Positions 12,437 to 40,907 of a stretch of DNA of 64,000 bases are shown here, in pieces. Position 1 is the first letter of the stretch. The number at the start of each line of letters is the position of its first letter. The stretch comes from Castor canadensis (taxonomy: Eukaryota; Chordata; Mammalia; Rodentia; Castoridae): contig NC_133401.1 of assembly GCF_047511655.1 (NCBI RefSeq), positions 15,842,001-15,906,000 of the forward strand, in the 5' to 3' direction. The position numbers and the translations under genes are program-made. Below the pieces are notes generated by a model. It was not told the origin of the DNA and searched no databases. It saw only the letters and a list, made by a program, of their open reading frames with translations.

Positions 12437-12840
12437 CTGCAAGTGGGCAGAGAAATCAGGTGTGACCGAAGTCTTAGACTTCCTGAAAAGCCACAGAGAA
12501 AAGGGGATCTACCCAGGATCTCAAGGAGAATCAGAAATAGAGAAGGATTAGAACCCAGACCCGTGGCTGGCAGGAGCTCTCTCTTTACTTCTGCTACATC
12601 AGCAGCCTCTCCTCCCAGCCTCCTTCACACTCGGCATGACCAGGTACTGCCACCTCACTGGAATCCAATTATAAGACCTAGATTCAAACTGCGAAGAATC
12701 AAGAAAGAGTCTGACCCTAACCCCTGTGATTTCCAGAGCAAATCAAACATAAAAATCTCAGACTGCAATTACCCTACAGCTCCCTTGATCAAATTGTTAG
12801 GGACCACATGCCTGGTAGAACTGTTCCGTGAATTCTGACA
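12437..12840. other. Intron-like sequence shared by t intervals
   Basis: A block with 'cttctgctacatcagcagcc' recurs at 14410, 19110 and 23880. A diverged single copy lies at 25730-26100 above e9. It is the CEACAM20 intron flanking an e exon, so e3, e4, e6 and e8 share the upstream flank of e9. Confidence 0.7.
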
Positions 12841-12948
12841 GCATCACTGGGGCAGATCAAGTTGTAAAGAGGTCATAGTGCTTGGGAGTGGGGTCAGACA
12901 CCCCAGATATTCTCAGAGAGTTTCAGCCTCAAAGATACTTATAGTTCA

Positions 12949-13165
12949 GCCTGGCACTGGTGGCTCACACCTGAAATCTAGCTATTAGGGAGGCTGAGAC
13001 TGGGAGGATTGAGGTTTGAGGCCAGCCCAGCAAATAGTTTGCAAGACCCCATCTCCAAAATAACCAGAGCAAAATGAGCTGGAGATGTGGCTCAAGCAGT
13101 AGAGCGCCTGCTCTGCAAGTGCAAAGCCTTGAGTTCAAATACCAGTCTCTCCATATTTTCTTTTT
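12949..13165 (+). mobile_element. Composite B1-ID SINE in the t2 interval
   Basis: B1-like head (ggtggctcacacctgaaatc) and ID-like tail (gtggctcaagcagtagagcg). The same insertion recurs at 14804-15020, 19548-19760 and 24291-24495 (24291 with a short deletion), and in older form at 5391-5590, which shows that the insertion predates the duplications. Confidence 0.8.
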
Positions 13166-13354
13166 AAATCCCTAACCAAGACATACAGGACATCCACATG
13201 ATTTGAGAATGGTTCATCTGTCGATTACGCTAATACCACCACCCTCTGCGTCGTCCCCATGCTAAGGAACTGTCCAGTGAACAACAGGGAACACAGCTGT
13301 CCTCTACTCAAGCCGGCACATCAAGCAGCACTAAAGAACTAAAGTTCTGTGACC

Positions 13355-13465
13355 CTAAACCTTGCCCTTTCCACCCCAATAAAAGTGTCCCTGGAACCAA
13401 CACCCAGCTTTGGTCTGCCTCCATCTTCTGCCTCCTCTGGAAAAACCTTGGTTGGTCACTAGCAC
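13355..13465 (-). CDS. CEACAM20 terminal-exon copy t2
   Basis: 111 nt, starts VLVTNQGFS (Pro replaced by Gln) and ends GKGKV stop. It is otherwise as t3. It lies between e3 and e4. Confidence 0.5.
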   Translation of the reverse strand: MLVTNQGFSRGGRRWRQTKAGCWFQGHFYWGGKGKV

Positions 13466-13785
13466 CTCAGAATACAGAACCAAAAGCCCAGTACTGGACC
13501 TGGCGTCATCCAGCCAAGCCTTACACCAGGATGCTGTCGCCTGAGTTCTCTGGAGGAGTTCCACTAATCCCTAATTCTCTGAGCTTGCTATTGGCACTTT
13601 GGTTCACTTGGATGGACTCATAGTTTTCATGCTTTTAAGTGATTTAACCGTCATATCGCTCTTCATTTGCTGCCAGGAAACTCAAAGACAAATAAGAGGG
13701 ATGGGGACAGATACCACGGAGGTCCAGCATAGTTTTACTTTTTACCTAAGCTGTGATTTCCTTCTATTGTTAAAAATATTTTTCT

Positions 13786-13900
13786 TAGCTGGGCTTAGTG
13801 GTGCATGCCTGTAATCCCAGCACTTGGGAGGCTGAGGCAGGAGAATCAGAGAGACCCTTCTAATGGAGAGAGGGAGAGAGAGAGAGAAGGGGGAAATGAG
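13786..13900 (+). mobile_element. B1-like SINE with GA-rich tail (t2 interval)
   Basis: Reads 'gtggtgcatgcctgtaatcc' and runs into a GAGAGG tail. Matching copies lie at 6199-6380, 15642-15760, 20386-20500 and 25125-25240, all a few hundred nt from the e exon. Confidence 0.75.
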
Positions 13901-14173
13901 GAGGAGTTGAAGGAAGGAAGTGAAATTGACAGAAAAGAAGTGGGCAGAGTGAAAGCAAATTTGATGAATTCATTCTATAATGAATTACAATAGGTGGGTA
14001 AAGGAACAGGGTGAAATTCACTAGAAATTCACTAGAAAATGACAGGATAGAATGCAACTGCAATTATTTTTAAGGGAAATTCTGTTGGTACAGCATCATA
14101 AAGACTTCAGCAAAGAAAAAGGCACACAGGGGACAGCCTTCTATCTGCCTAAAGACAGCATGGCATAAAATAC

Positions 14174-14293
14174 CTCGTACTCTGCCTCTGTATTGTCTTC
14201 TGGAACAGAGCGGACTGGTGGATGCATCTGGAGTTTCAGCGCTGGATTTCTGGGTCCAGATAAGTGGCCTATGAAGGCTGAAGGTGGTTCCAT
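14174..14293 (-). CDS. CEACAM20 ITAM-exon copy e4
   Basis: 120 nt, 40 open codons, MEPPSAFIGHLSG to TEAEYE, of the KLQMH type with a Leu in place of Pro (NPALKLQ). It is almost the same as e3 apart from this and the last codons, so e3-t2-e4 looks like a late extra duplication. Confidence 0.65.
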
Positions 14294-14803
14294 CTGCAAG
14301 TGGGCAGAGAAATCAGGTGTGACCGAAGTCTTAGACTTCCTGAAAAGCCACAGAGAAAAGGGGATCTACCCAGGATCTCAAGGAGAATCAGAAATAGAGA
14401 AAGATTAGAACCCAGACTCGTGGCTGGCAGGAGTTCTCTCTCTACTTCTGCTACATCAGCAGCCTCTCCTCCCAGCCTCCTTCACACTCGGCATGACCAG
14501 GCACTGCCACCTCACTGGAATCCAATTATAAGACCTAGATTCAAAGTGCGAAGAATCAAGAAAGAGTCTGACCCTAACCCCTGTGATTTCCAGAGCAAAT
14601 CAAACATAAAAATCTCAGACTGCAATTACCCTACAGCTCCCTTGATCAAATTGTTAGGGACCACATGCCTGGTAGAACTGTTCCGTGAATTCTGACAGCA
14701 TCACTGGGGCAGATCAAGTTGTAAAGAGGTCATAGTGCTTGGGAGTGGGGTCAGACACCCCAGATATTCTCAGAGAGTTTCAGCCTCAAAGATACTTATA
14801 GTT

Positions 14804-15020
14804 CAGCCTGGTACTGGTGGCTCACACCTGTAATCCTAGTATTTGGGAGGCTGAAACTGTGAGGATTGAGGTTTGAGGCCAGCTCAGCAAATAGTTTGCA
14901 AGACCCCATCTCCAAAATAACCAGAGCAAAATGAGCTGGAGATGTGGCTCAAGCAGTAGAGCGCCTGCTCTGCAAGTGCAAAGCCTTGAGTTCAAATACC
15001 AGTCTCTCCAAAACTTTTTT
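14804..15020 (+). mobile_element. Composite B1-ID SINE in the t3 interval
   Basis: Duplicate of the insertion at 12949, with the same internal tail and the same position relative to t3. Confidence 0.8.
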
Positions 15021-15210
15021 AAAATCCCTAACCAAGACATACAGGACATCCACATGATTTGAGAATGGTTCATCTGTCGATTACGCTAATACCACCACCC
15101 TCTGCGTCATCCCCATGCTAAGGAACTGTCCAGTGAACAACAGGGAACACAGCTGTCCTCTACTCAAGCCGGCACATCAAGCAGCACTAAAGAACTAAAG
15201 TTCTGTGACC

Positions 15211-15321
15211 CTAAACCTTGCCCTTTCCACCCCAATAAAAGTGTCCCTGGAACCAACACCCAGCTTTGGTCTGCCTCCATCTTCTGCCTCCTCTGGAAAA
15301 ACCTGGGTTGGTCACTAGCAC
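15211..15321 (-). CDS. CEACAM20 terminal-exon copy t3
   Basis: 111 nt, starts VLVTNPGFS and ends GKGKV stop. The acceptor region reads attctgag, one or more bases different from t4 and t5, and the first codon is Val instead of Glu. Joining to an e exon would still give a Y-x-x-L motif (YEVL). Confidence 0.5.
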   Translation of the reverse strand: MLVTNPGFSRGGRRWRQTKAGCWFQGHFYWGGKGKV

Positions 15322-16013
15322 CTCAGAATACAGAACCAAAAGCCCAGTACTGGACCTGGCGTCATCCAGCCAAGCCTTACACCAGGATGCTGTCGCCTGA
15401 GTTCTCTGGAGGAGTTCCACTAATCCCTAATTCTCTGAGCTTGCTATTGGCACTTTGGTTCACTTGGATGGACTCATAGTTTTCATGCTTTTAAGTGATT
15501 TAACCGTCATATCGCTCTTCATTTGCTGCCAGGAAACTCAAAGACAAATAAGAGGGATGGGGACAGATACCACGGAGGTCCAGCATAGTTTTACTTTTTA
15601 CCTAAGCTGTGATTTCCTTCTATTGTTAAAGATATTTTTCTTAGCTGGGCTTAGTGGTGCATGCCTGTAATCCCAGCACGTGGGAGGCTGAGGCAGGAGA
15701 ATCAGAGAGCCCCTTCCAATGGAGAGAGGGAGAGAGAGAGAGAAGGGGGAAATGAGGAGGAGTTGAGGGAAGGAAGTGAAATTGACAGAAAAGAAGTGGG
15801 CAGAGTGAAAGCAAATTGGATGAACATAGAATGAATTACAATAGGTGGGTAAAGGAACAGGGTGAAATTCACTAGAAAATGACAGGATAGAATGCAACTG
15901 CAATTATTTTTAAGGGAAATTCTGTTGGTAGAGCATCATAAAGACTTCAGCAAAGAAAAAGGCACACAGGGGACAGCCTTCTATCTGCCTAAAGACAGCA
16001 TGGCATAAAATAC

Positions 16014-16133
16014 CTCGTACTCTGCCTCTGTATTGTCTTCTGGAACAGAGCGGACCGGTGGACGCATCCGTGGTTTCGGCACTGGATTTCTGAGGCCAGA
16101 AGCGGGGCTTCCGGGGGCTGAAGGTGGTTCCAT
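16014..16133 (-). CDS. CEACAM20 ITAM-exon copy e5
   Basis: 120 nt, 40 open codons, MEPPSAPGSPASG to TEAEYE, of the KPRMR type. Splice borders are intact. The next terminal exon downstream is t3, which begins VLVTNPG and so would give Y-E-V-L. Confidence 0.65.
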
Positions 16134-16263
16134 CTGCAGGTGGGCAGAGAAATCAGGTGAGAGACCCAGAGAGAGGAAGGGAGTCACCGAGGACCTTGCA
16201 GAGTATCAGAAATAGAGAATATTCAGACCCACTCCACAGATCATAAACTCTTGGCAATGTAGT

Positions 16264-18490
16264 AGGATAAAAAATAGCACGCAGAAATCAGTAGCCTTCC
16301 TATATATCAAAAGACAGACTGAGAAAGAAATCAGAGAAACAATCCCATTTACAATATCATCAAAACCATAAAGTACCTTTGAATAAATTTAGCAAAAGAA
16401 ACCCAAGACATTTAATAAAAATTATACACCACTGAAAAGAGATATTGAAGATGACTTCAGAAGATGGAAAGACCTTCCAAGCTCGTGGATTGATAGAATC
16501 AACATTGTGAAAATGTCCATACTACCAAAAGCAATCTACATGTTTAACACAACCCCTATCATAATTCCAATGATACTGTCCACAAATAGAAAAATCATCT
16601 TGAAATACATATGGAAACACAAAAGACCTCGAATAGCTAAAGCAATTTTGAGTAAAAAATTCAATGCTGGAGGCATCACAATACCCAACTTCAAACTACA
16701 CAACGGAGCCATAACAAGAAAAACAGCATGACATTGGCACAAAAACTGACAGGAAGACTAATGGATCAGAAGAGAAAAAACAGACATAAACCCACACAGC
16801 TACAGCCAACAGATCTTTGACAAAGGAGAAAAAACACATTATGTAGAAAAGACAACGTCTTCAACAAATGCTGCTCGGAAAACTGGATATCCACATGTAT
16901 AAGACTGAAAGTAGATTCCTGTCTTTCACCCTGTACCAAAATCAACTCAAAGTGAATCAAAAACCTTAATATAAAGACTGAAATTTTGAAACAACTCCAG
17001 GAAGCAGTAGGAATTACACTGGAACATATAGATATAGGGAATGACTTCCTAAGTAGAACTCAAAAGGCTCAGCATCTAAGAGAAACAATGAACAAATGGA
17101 ACTGCATCAAACTAAAGAGCTTCTGCCCAGCAAAAGGAAACAATCACCAGACTCAAGAGACAGCCCACAGAATGGGAGAAAATCTCTGCCAGTGACTCAT
17201 CTGATAAGGAACTAAAATCCAGAACCTACAGGAATCAAAAAACTAGCCACCAAAGAATCAGCACCCCAATGAAGAAATGGGCACATGAATTCAACAGGGC
17301 ATTCTCAAAGGAAGAGGTACAGATGGCCAGTAAATACATGAAGAACTGTGCAACTTCCCATGTTATAAAAGAGACACAAATCAAAACTGCACTAAGATTT
17401 CACCTCACCCCTGTTAAAATGGCCATAGTTAAGGCATATGACAATGAGAAATGCTGGCAAGGATGCCAGCAAGAACCCTATACAATGCTGGTGGGAATGT
17501 AAATTAGCACAACCACTATGGAGATTTCCTCAAAAAGCTAAAGTTAGAACTGCCCTATGATCCAGTGATATCACTCCTGGGCATCTACTCAAAAGAACAA
17601 GAGTCAGGATTCAATAGAGACACCTGTACACCAATGTTCACCACAGCAGTGTTCATCACAGCCAAGCTTGGAAACAACCCAGATGCCCTACAACTGATGA
17701 ATGGATGAAGAAAATGTGGTACAAACACACACCCTGGAGTATTACTCAGCCATAGGAATAACGACATGCTTTGAAGGTAAATGGATGCAACTGGGGATAC
17801 CATGTTAGGTGAAGTAAGCCAGGCTCAGAAACACAAACGCTGCATGCTTTTTCCCATACAGGAAAAATAGATCCAAAAGATAAAAATGTACACAAAAGCG
17901 AGCATGATCATGTACAAACTCAGATGGAGAACATGTTTGTAACAGTGAAATTACTCTATCGAACTCGGGGAAAGAGGGAAAGAAAAAAGAGAATGTTAGA
18001 GCATAGGTAATATGGCATACCACAAGATGTGAAGATAGAGGATATAAATATGTATACTGAAAGCTGTTAAAAAATAGGGGCAGGAGGTAAAGGGGTAAGG
18101 GAGAGCGATGGAAGGGGCTGAACAGACCAAAGTGAAGAATATCCACAGTGGGAATATATTGAGAAACCACTTTGAACATCACCTTAAATATTAATAATGA
18201 AAGACAGGACTGTAAGTAGGTATAGTGTTGGGGAGTAACAGTGGAAGAGAGAGGGTAAATGAAAGAGATTAAGGTGAGGATACAAGGTCAATGGACTTTA
18301 TACACTTATAGGAAAGAGAACAAAGAAACCTCTTGCAATTGTTTTAAGTAGGGTGGAGAGGGGCTAAGGGGAGAACAATGTAAGTGATGTGATCGATGTA
18401 CAGTGTAAGCCCAATCAAAGTGTCACTTTGAATCCTCCCACATAAGGAATATATCCTAATTTTAAAAATGCATGGTATAAAACTTTTGTT
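16264..18490 (+). mobile_element. L1 fragment, array copy 3
   Basis: Same 5'-truncated L1 segment, between e5 and e6. ORF2 remnants include KLKSFCPAKGNNHQTQ and KKWAHEFNRAFSKEEV. Many stops and frameshifts are present. Confidence 0.85.
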
Positions 18491-18863
18491 ACCTGGGCAA
18501 GGTGGTGTGTGCCTTTAATCCCAGTACTCAGGAGGTAGGGCGAGGGGAGAGAGATAAGAAGAAGGAGGCAGAGGAGGAGGAAGGGGAAAGAGAAAGGGAA
18601 GAGAATGAGAGAGGGATGAGGAAGAGAACTTGAGGGAAAACAAGTGGAGGGAGTGAAAATCAATTCATAGGACATGGAGTGAAGTACAGGCATGGACTGT
18701 AAAGGGATGGGTGGATTTAAGCAGAAAATAACAAGATGAAAATGGATGAAATGGAGGGAAAAGACTTCTAAGGAAAATTCTCTTGGGAGTTTATCATGAA
18801 GACTTCAGCAGGAAACAAGGCACACAAAGCCTATCTGCCTAAAGACAGCATGGCATAAAATAC

Positions 18864-18983
18864 CTCGTATTCTGTTTCTGTGTTGTCTTCTGGAACAGAG
18901 CGGACAGGTGGATGCATCTGGAGTTTGGGCGCTGGATTTCTGGGGCCAGAAATGTGGCCTCCGAAGGCTGAAGGTGGTTCCAT
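18864..18983 (-). CDS. CEACAM20 ITAM-exon copy e6
   Basis: 120 nt, 40 open codons, MEPPSAFGGHISG to TETEYE, of the KLQMH type. Acceptor acttgcag and donor GAG/gtattt are intact. It lies between the t4 interval on its upper side and an L1 interval on its lower side. Confidence 0.65.
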
Positions 18984-19547
18984 CTGCAAGTGGGCAGAGA
19001 AAACATGTGTGACCGAAGTCTTAGACTGCCTGAAAAGCCACAGAGAGGAAGGGATCTACCCAGGGTCTCATGGAGAATCAGAAATAAAGAAAGATTAGAA
19101 CCCAGACCCGTGGCTGGCAGGAGCTCTCTCTACTTCTGCTACATCAGCAGCCTCTCCTCCCAGCCTCCTTCACACTCGGCATGACCAGGCCATTGCCACC
19201 TCATGGGAATCCAATTATAAGCCCTAGATTCAAAGTAAAAAGAATTAGTAAGAATCTGACCCTAACCCTTGTGATTATGGAGCATTGTTCCCCTCGTCCC
19301 TGACACTGGGATACACGATGAAGGGTGATTTCCTGAGCAAATCAAACATAAAAATCTCAGACTGCAATTACCCTACAGCTCCCTTGATCAAATTGTTAGG
19401 GACCACATGCCTGGTAGAACTGTTCCGTGAATTCTGACAGCATCACTGGGGCAGATCAAGTTGTAAAGAGGTCATAGTGCTTGGGAGTGGGGTCAGACAC
19501 CCCAGATATTCTCAGAGAGTTTCAGCCTCAAAGATACTTATAGTTCA

Positions 19548-19760
19548 GCCTGGCACTGGTGGCTCACACCTGTAATCCTAGTATTTGGGAGGCTGAAACT
19601 GTGAGGATTGAGGTTTGAAGCCAGCTCAGCAAATAGTTTGCAAGACCCCATCTCCAAAATAACCAGAGCAAAATGAGCTGGAGATGTGGCTCAAGCAGTA
19701 GAGCGCCTGCTCTGCAAGTGCAAAGCCTTGAGTTCAAATACCAGTCTCTCCAAAACTTTT
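19548..19760 (+). mobile_element. Composite B1-ID SINE in the t4 interval
   Basis: Duplicate of the insertion at 12949, at the matching place beside t4. Confidence 0.8.
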
Positions 19761-19952
19761 TTAAAATCCCTAACCAAGACATACAGGACATCCACATGAT
19801 TTGAGAATGGTTCATCTGTCGATTACGCTAATACCACCACCCTCTGCGTCATCCCCATGCTAAGGAACTGTCCAGTGAACAACAGGGAACACAGCTGTCC
19901 TCTACTCAAGCCGGCACATCAAGCAGCACTAAAGAACTAAAGTTCTGTGACC

Positions 19953-20063
19953 CTAAACCCTACCCTTTCCACCCCAATAAAAGTGTCCCTGGAACCAACA
20001 CCCAGCTTTGGTCTGCCTCCATCTTCTGCCTCCTCTGGAAAAACCTGGGTTGGTCACTAGCTC
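19953..20063 (-). CDS. CEACAM20 terminal-exon copy t4
   Basis: 111 nt, starts ELVTNPGFS after the acceptor ctgaag and ends GKGRV stop. It is nearly identical to t5 and keeps the leucine needed for Y-E-E-L. It is usable with e7 without a frame change. Confidence 0.55.
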   Translation of the reverse strand, partial: ELVTNPGFSRGGRRWRQTKAGCWFQGHFYWGGKGRV

Positions 20064-20758
20064 CTTCAGAATACAGAACCAAAGGCCCAGTACTGGACCT
20101 GGCATCATCCAGCCAAGCCTTACACCAGGATGCTGTCGCCTGAGTTCTCTGGAGGAGTTCCACTAATCCCTAATTCTCTGAGCTTGCTATTGGCACTTTG
20201 GTTCACTTGGATGGACTCATAGTTTTCATGCTTTTAAGTGATTTAACCGTCATATCGCTCTTCATTTGCTGCCAGGAAACTCAAAGACAAATAAGAGGGA
20301 TGGGGACAGATACCACGGAGGTCCAGCATAGTTTTACTTTTTACCTAAGCTGTGATTTCCTTCTATTGTTAAAAATATTTTTCTTAGCTGGGCTTAGTGG
20401 TGCATGCCTGTAATCCCAGCACTTGGGAGGCTGAGGCAGGAGAATCAGAGAGACCCTTCTAATGGAGAGAGGGAGAGAGAGAGAGAAGGGGGAAATGAGG
20501 AGGAGTTGAGGGAAGGAAGTGAAATTGACAGAAAAGAAGTGGGCAGAGTGAAAGCAAATTGGATGCACATAGAATGAAGTACAATGAGGGGACCTAAAGG
20601 AATGGGGTGAAATTCACTAGAAAATGACAGGATGGAATGCAACTGCAATTATTTTTAAGGGAAATTCTGTTGGTAGAGCATCATAAAGACTTCAGCAAAG
20701 AAAAAGGCACACAGGGGACAGCCTTCTATCTGCCTAAAGACAGCATGGCATAAAATAC

Positions 20759-20878
20759 CTCGTACTCTGCCTCTGTATTGTCTTCTGGAACAGAGCGGAC
20801 CGGTGGACGCATTGGGGGTTTCGGCACTGGATTTCTGGGGCCAAAAGACTGGCCTCCGGGGGCTGAAGGTGGTTCCAT
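20759..20878 (-). CDS. CEACAM20 ITAM-exon copy e7
   Basis: 120 nt, 40 open codons, MEPPSAPGGQSFG to TEAEYE, of the KPPMR type. Acceptor acctgcag and donor GAG/gtattt are intact. Paired with t4 downstream it would give YEELVTNP, so e7 plus t4 is a second complete candidate 3' end. Confidence 0.65.
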
Positions 20879-21007
20879 CTGCAGGTGGGCAGAGAAATCA
20901 GGTGAGAGACCCAGAGAGAGGAAGGGAGTCACCGAGAACCTTGCAGAGTATCAGAAATAGAGAATATTCAGACCCACTCCACAGATCATAAACTCTTGGC
21001 AATGTAG

Positions 21008-23235
21008 TAGGATAAAAAATAGCACGCAGAAATCAGTAGCCTTCCTATATATCAACAAAGAACAGAATGAGAAAGAAATCAGGGAAACAATCCCATTTAC
21101 AATATCATCGAAACCATAAAGTACCTTTGAATAAATTTAGCGAAAGAAACCCAAGACATTTAATAAAAATTATACACCACTGAAAAGAGATATTGAAGAC
21201 GACTTCAGAAGATGGAAAGACCTTCCAAGCTCATGGATTGGCAGAATAAACATTGTGAAAATGGCCATACTTCCAAAAGCAATCTACACGTTCACTGCAA
21301 TCCCTATCAAAATTCCAATGACATTCTGCACAGTTAGAAAAATCAATCTTGAAATACATATGGCAACACAAAAGACCTCGAATACCAAAACAATTGTGAG
21401 CAAGAAGTCCAATGACGGAGGCACCACAATGCCTGACTTCAAACTATACCACAGAGCCATAACAAAAAACAATAGTACGGTATTGGCACAAAAACTGACA
21501 GGAAGAATTTGGATCAGAACAGAAGATCCCAACATAAACCCACACAGATACAGCCAACAGATCTTCGACAAAGGAGCTCAAACACACAATGGAGAAGAGA
21601 TAGAATATTCAACAACTATTGCTGGGAAAACTGGATAGCCACATGTATAAGACTGAAAGTAGATTTCTGTCTTTCACCCTGTACCAAAATCAACTCAAAG
21701 TGGATCAAAGACCTTAATATAAGACAGAAACTTTGAGACAACTCCAGGAAGCAGTAGGAATTACACTGGAACAGATCTGTATAGGGAATGATTCCTAAGT
21801 AGAATTCAAAAGGCTCAGCATCTAGAGAAACAATGAACAAATGGGACTGCATCAACTAAAGATCTTCTGCCCAGCAAAGGAAACAATCACCAGACTCAAG
21901 AGACAGCAGAGAATGGTAGAAAATCTTTGCCAGTGATGCATCTAATCAGGGACTAATATACAGAATCTACAGGAAACAAAAAACTCAGCCACCAAAGAAT
22001 CAGAATCCCAATGAAGAAAGGGACACATGAAGTAAACAGGGAATTCTCAAAGGAAGACGTACAAATGGCCAGTAAATACATGAAGAAGTGTTCGACTTCC
22101 CTGGTTATAAAAGAGATGCAAATCAAAACTGCACTAAGATTTCATCTCACCAAAGTGAGAATGGCCACAGTCAAGGCATATGACAATGACAAATGCTGGC
22201 GAGGATGCCAGCAAGAACCCTATACACTGCTGGTGGGAATGTAATTAGCACAACCACTATGGACAGCAGTATTGAGATTCCTCAAAACGTAAAGTTAGAA
22301 CTGCCATATCATCCAGTGATATTGCTCCTGGGCATCTACCCAAAAGAATGAGACTCAGGACACAACAGAGACACCTGTACACCAATGTCCATCGCAGCCA
22401 GTACTTACAACAGCCAAGCTTTGGAAACAACTCAGATGACCTACAACTGATGAATGGATCAAGAAAATGTGGTACGTATAAACACCCTGGAGTATTACTC
22501 AGCCATAGGAATAACGATGTGGTTGAGGTAAATGGATGCAATTGGAGGACATCATGTTAAGTGAAGTAAGCCAGGAACAGAAACACAAAGCCACATGTTT
22601 TCTCTCACACATGGAGGATAGATTCAAAAGGTAAAATGTATGCAAAACCTAGCATGATCATGTACAAACTCAGATGGAGAACATGTTTGTAACAGTGAAA
22701 TTACTCTATGAAACTCAGAAAGAGGGCAAGAAAAAAAGAATGATAGAGCATAGGTAATATGGCATACCATAAGAGGTGAAGATAGAGGATATAAGCATGT
22801 GTATCGAAAGCTGTTGAAAAATGGAGATAGGAGGTAAAGAGGTAAGGGAGAGTGACGGAAGGGGTTGAACAGACCAAAGTAAAGAATATCCACAGTGGGA
22901 ATATATTGAGAAACCACTTTGAAAATCACCTTCAATATTAATAATGAAAGACAGGACTGTAAGTAGGTATAGTGTTTGGGGGTAACAGTGGAAAGGGGAG
23001 GGTAAATGAAAGGGATTAAGGTGAGGATATAAGGTCAATGGACTTTATACACTTATAGGAAAGAGAACAAAGAAACCTCTTGCAATTGTTTTAAGTAGGG
23101 TGGAGAGGGGCTGAGTGGAGGAAAATGTAAGTGATGTGACCAATGTACAGTGTAAGCCCAATCAAAGTGTCATTTTGAATCCTCCCACATAAGGAATATA
23201 TCCTAATTTTAAAAATGCATAGTAAAAAACTTATG
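21008..23235 (+). mobile_element. L1 fragment, array copy 4
   Basis: Same L1 segment, between e7 and e8, closest in detail to copy 2 (for example the 'cacagttagaaaaatcaat' stretch). Dead. Confidence 0.85.
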
Positions 23236-23621
23236 TTACCTGGGCTAGGTGGTGTGTGTCTTTAATCCCGGTACTCAGGATGTAGGGCGAGGGGAGAGAG
23301 ATAAGAAGAAGGAGGCAGAGGAGGAGGAAGGGGAAAGAGAAAGGGAAGAGAGACAGAGAGAATGAGAGAGGGATGAGGAAGAGAACTTGAGGGAAAACAA
23401 GTGGAGGGAGTGAAAATCAATTCATAGGACATGGAGTGAAGTACAGGCATGGACTGTAAAGGGATGGGTAGATTTATGCAGAAAATAACAGGATGAAAAT
23501 GGATGAAATGGAGGGAAAAAGACTTCTAAGTGAAATTCTGTTGGGAGTTTATCATGAAGACTTCAACAGGGAACAAGGCACACAGAGCCTATCTGCCTAA
23601 AGACAGCATGGCATAAAATAC

Positions 23622-23741
23622 CTCGTATTCTGTCTCTGTATTGTCTTCTGGAACAGAGTGGACACGTGGATGCATCTGGAGTTTGGGCGCTGGATTTCTG
23701 GGGCCAGAAATGTGGCCTCCGAAGGCTGGAGGTGGTTCCAT
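23622..23741 (-). CDS. CEACAM20 ITAM-exon copy e8
   Basis: 120 nt, 40 open codons, MEPPPAFG to TETEYE. It belongs to the KLQMH sequence type and has HPRVHS where the other copies of its type read HPPVRS. Acceptor acttgcag and donor GAG/gtattt are present. Reading past the donor gives YEVFYAMLSL before a stop. It lies between the t5 interval and an L1 interval. Whether it is spliced into CEACAM20 mRNA cannot be seen from the sequence. Confidence 0.65.
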
Positions 23742-24290
23742 CTGCAAGTGGGCAGAGAGGTAAGGTGTGACCCACATCTTAGACTGTTTGAAAAGCCACA
23801 GAGAGGAAGGGATCTACCCAAGATCTCATGGAGAATCAGAAATAGAGAAAGATTAGAACCCAGACCCGTGGCTGGCAGGAGCTCTCTCTTTACTTCTGCT
23901 ACATCAGCAGCCTCTCCTCCCAGCCTCCTTCACACTCGGCATGACCAGGCCATTGCCACCTCATGGGAATCCAATTATAAGCCCTAGATTCAAAGTGCAA
24001 AGAATCAAGATTCCCTGTGATTTTGAGGCCCTGTTCCCCTCCTCCCTGACGCTGGGATACACGATGAAGGGTGATTTCCTGAGCAAATCAAACATAAAAA
24101 TCTCAGACTGCAATTACCCTACAGCTCCCTTGATCAAATTGTTAGGGACCACATGCCTGGTAGAACTGTTCCGTGAATTCTGACAGCATCACTGGGGCAG
24201 ATCAAGTTGTAAAGAGGTCATAGTGCTTGGGAGTGGGGTCAGACACCCCAGATATTCTCAGAGAGAGTTTCAGCCTCAAAGATAGTTATA

Positions 24291-24495
24291 GTTCAGCCTG
24301 GCACTGTAATCCTAGCTATTAGGGAGGCTGAAACTGTGAGGATTGGGGTTTGAGGCCAGCTCAGCAAATAGTTTGCAAGACCCCATCTCCAAAATAACCA
24401 GAGCAAAATGAGCTGGAGATGTGGCTCAAGCAGTAGAGCGCTTGCTCTGCAAGTACAAAGCCTTGAGTTCAAATACCAGTCTCTCCAAAACTTTT
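24291..24495 (+). mobile_element. Composite B1-ID SINE in the t5 interval
   Basis: Duplicate of the same insertion, lacking about 16 nt of the head ('ggtggctcacacctg'). Confidence 0.75.
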
Positions 24496-24687
24496 TTAAA
24501 ATCCCTAACCAAGACATACAGGACATCCACATGATTTGAGAATGGTTCATCTGTCGATTACGCTAATACCACCACCCTCTGCGTCATCCCCATGCTAAGG
24601 AACTGTCCAGTGAACAACAGGGAACACAGCTGTCCTCTACTCAAGCCGGCACATCAAGCAGCACTAAAGAACTAAAGTTCTGTGACC

Positions 24688-40907
<16,220 letters not shown>

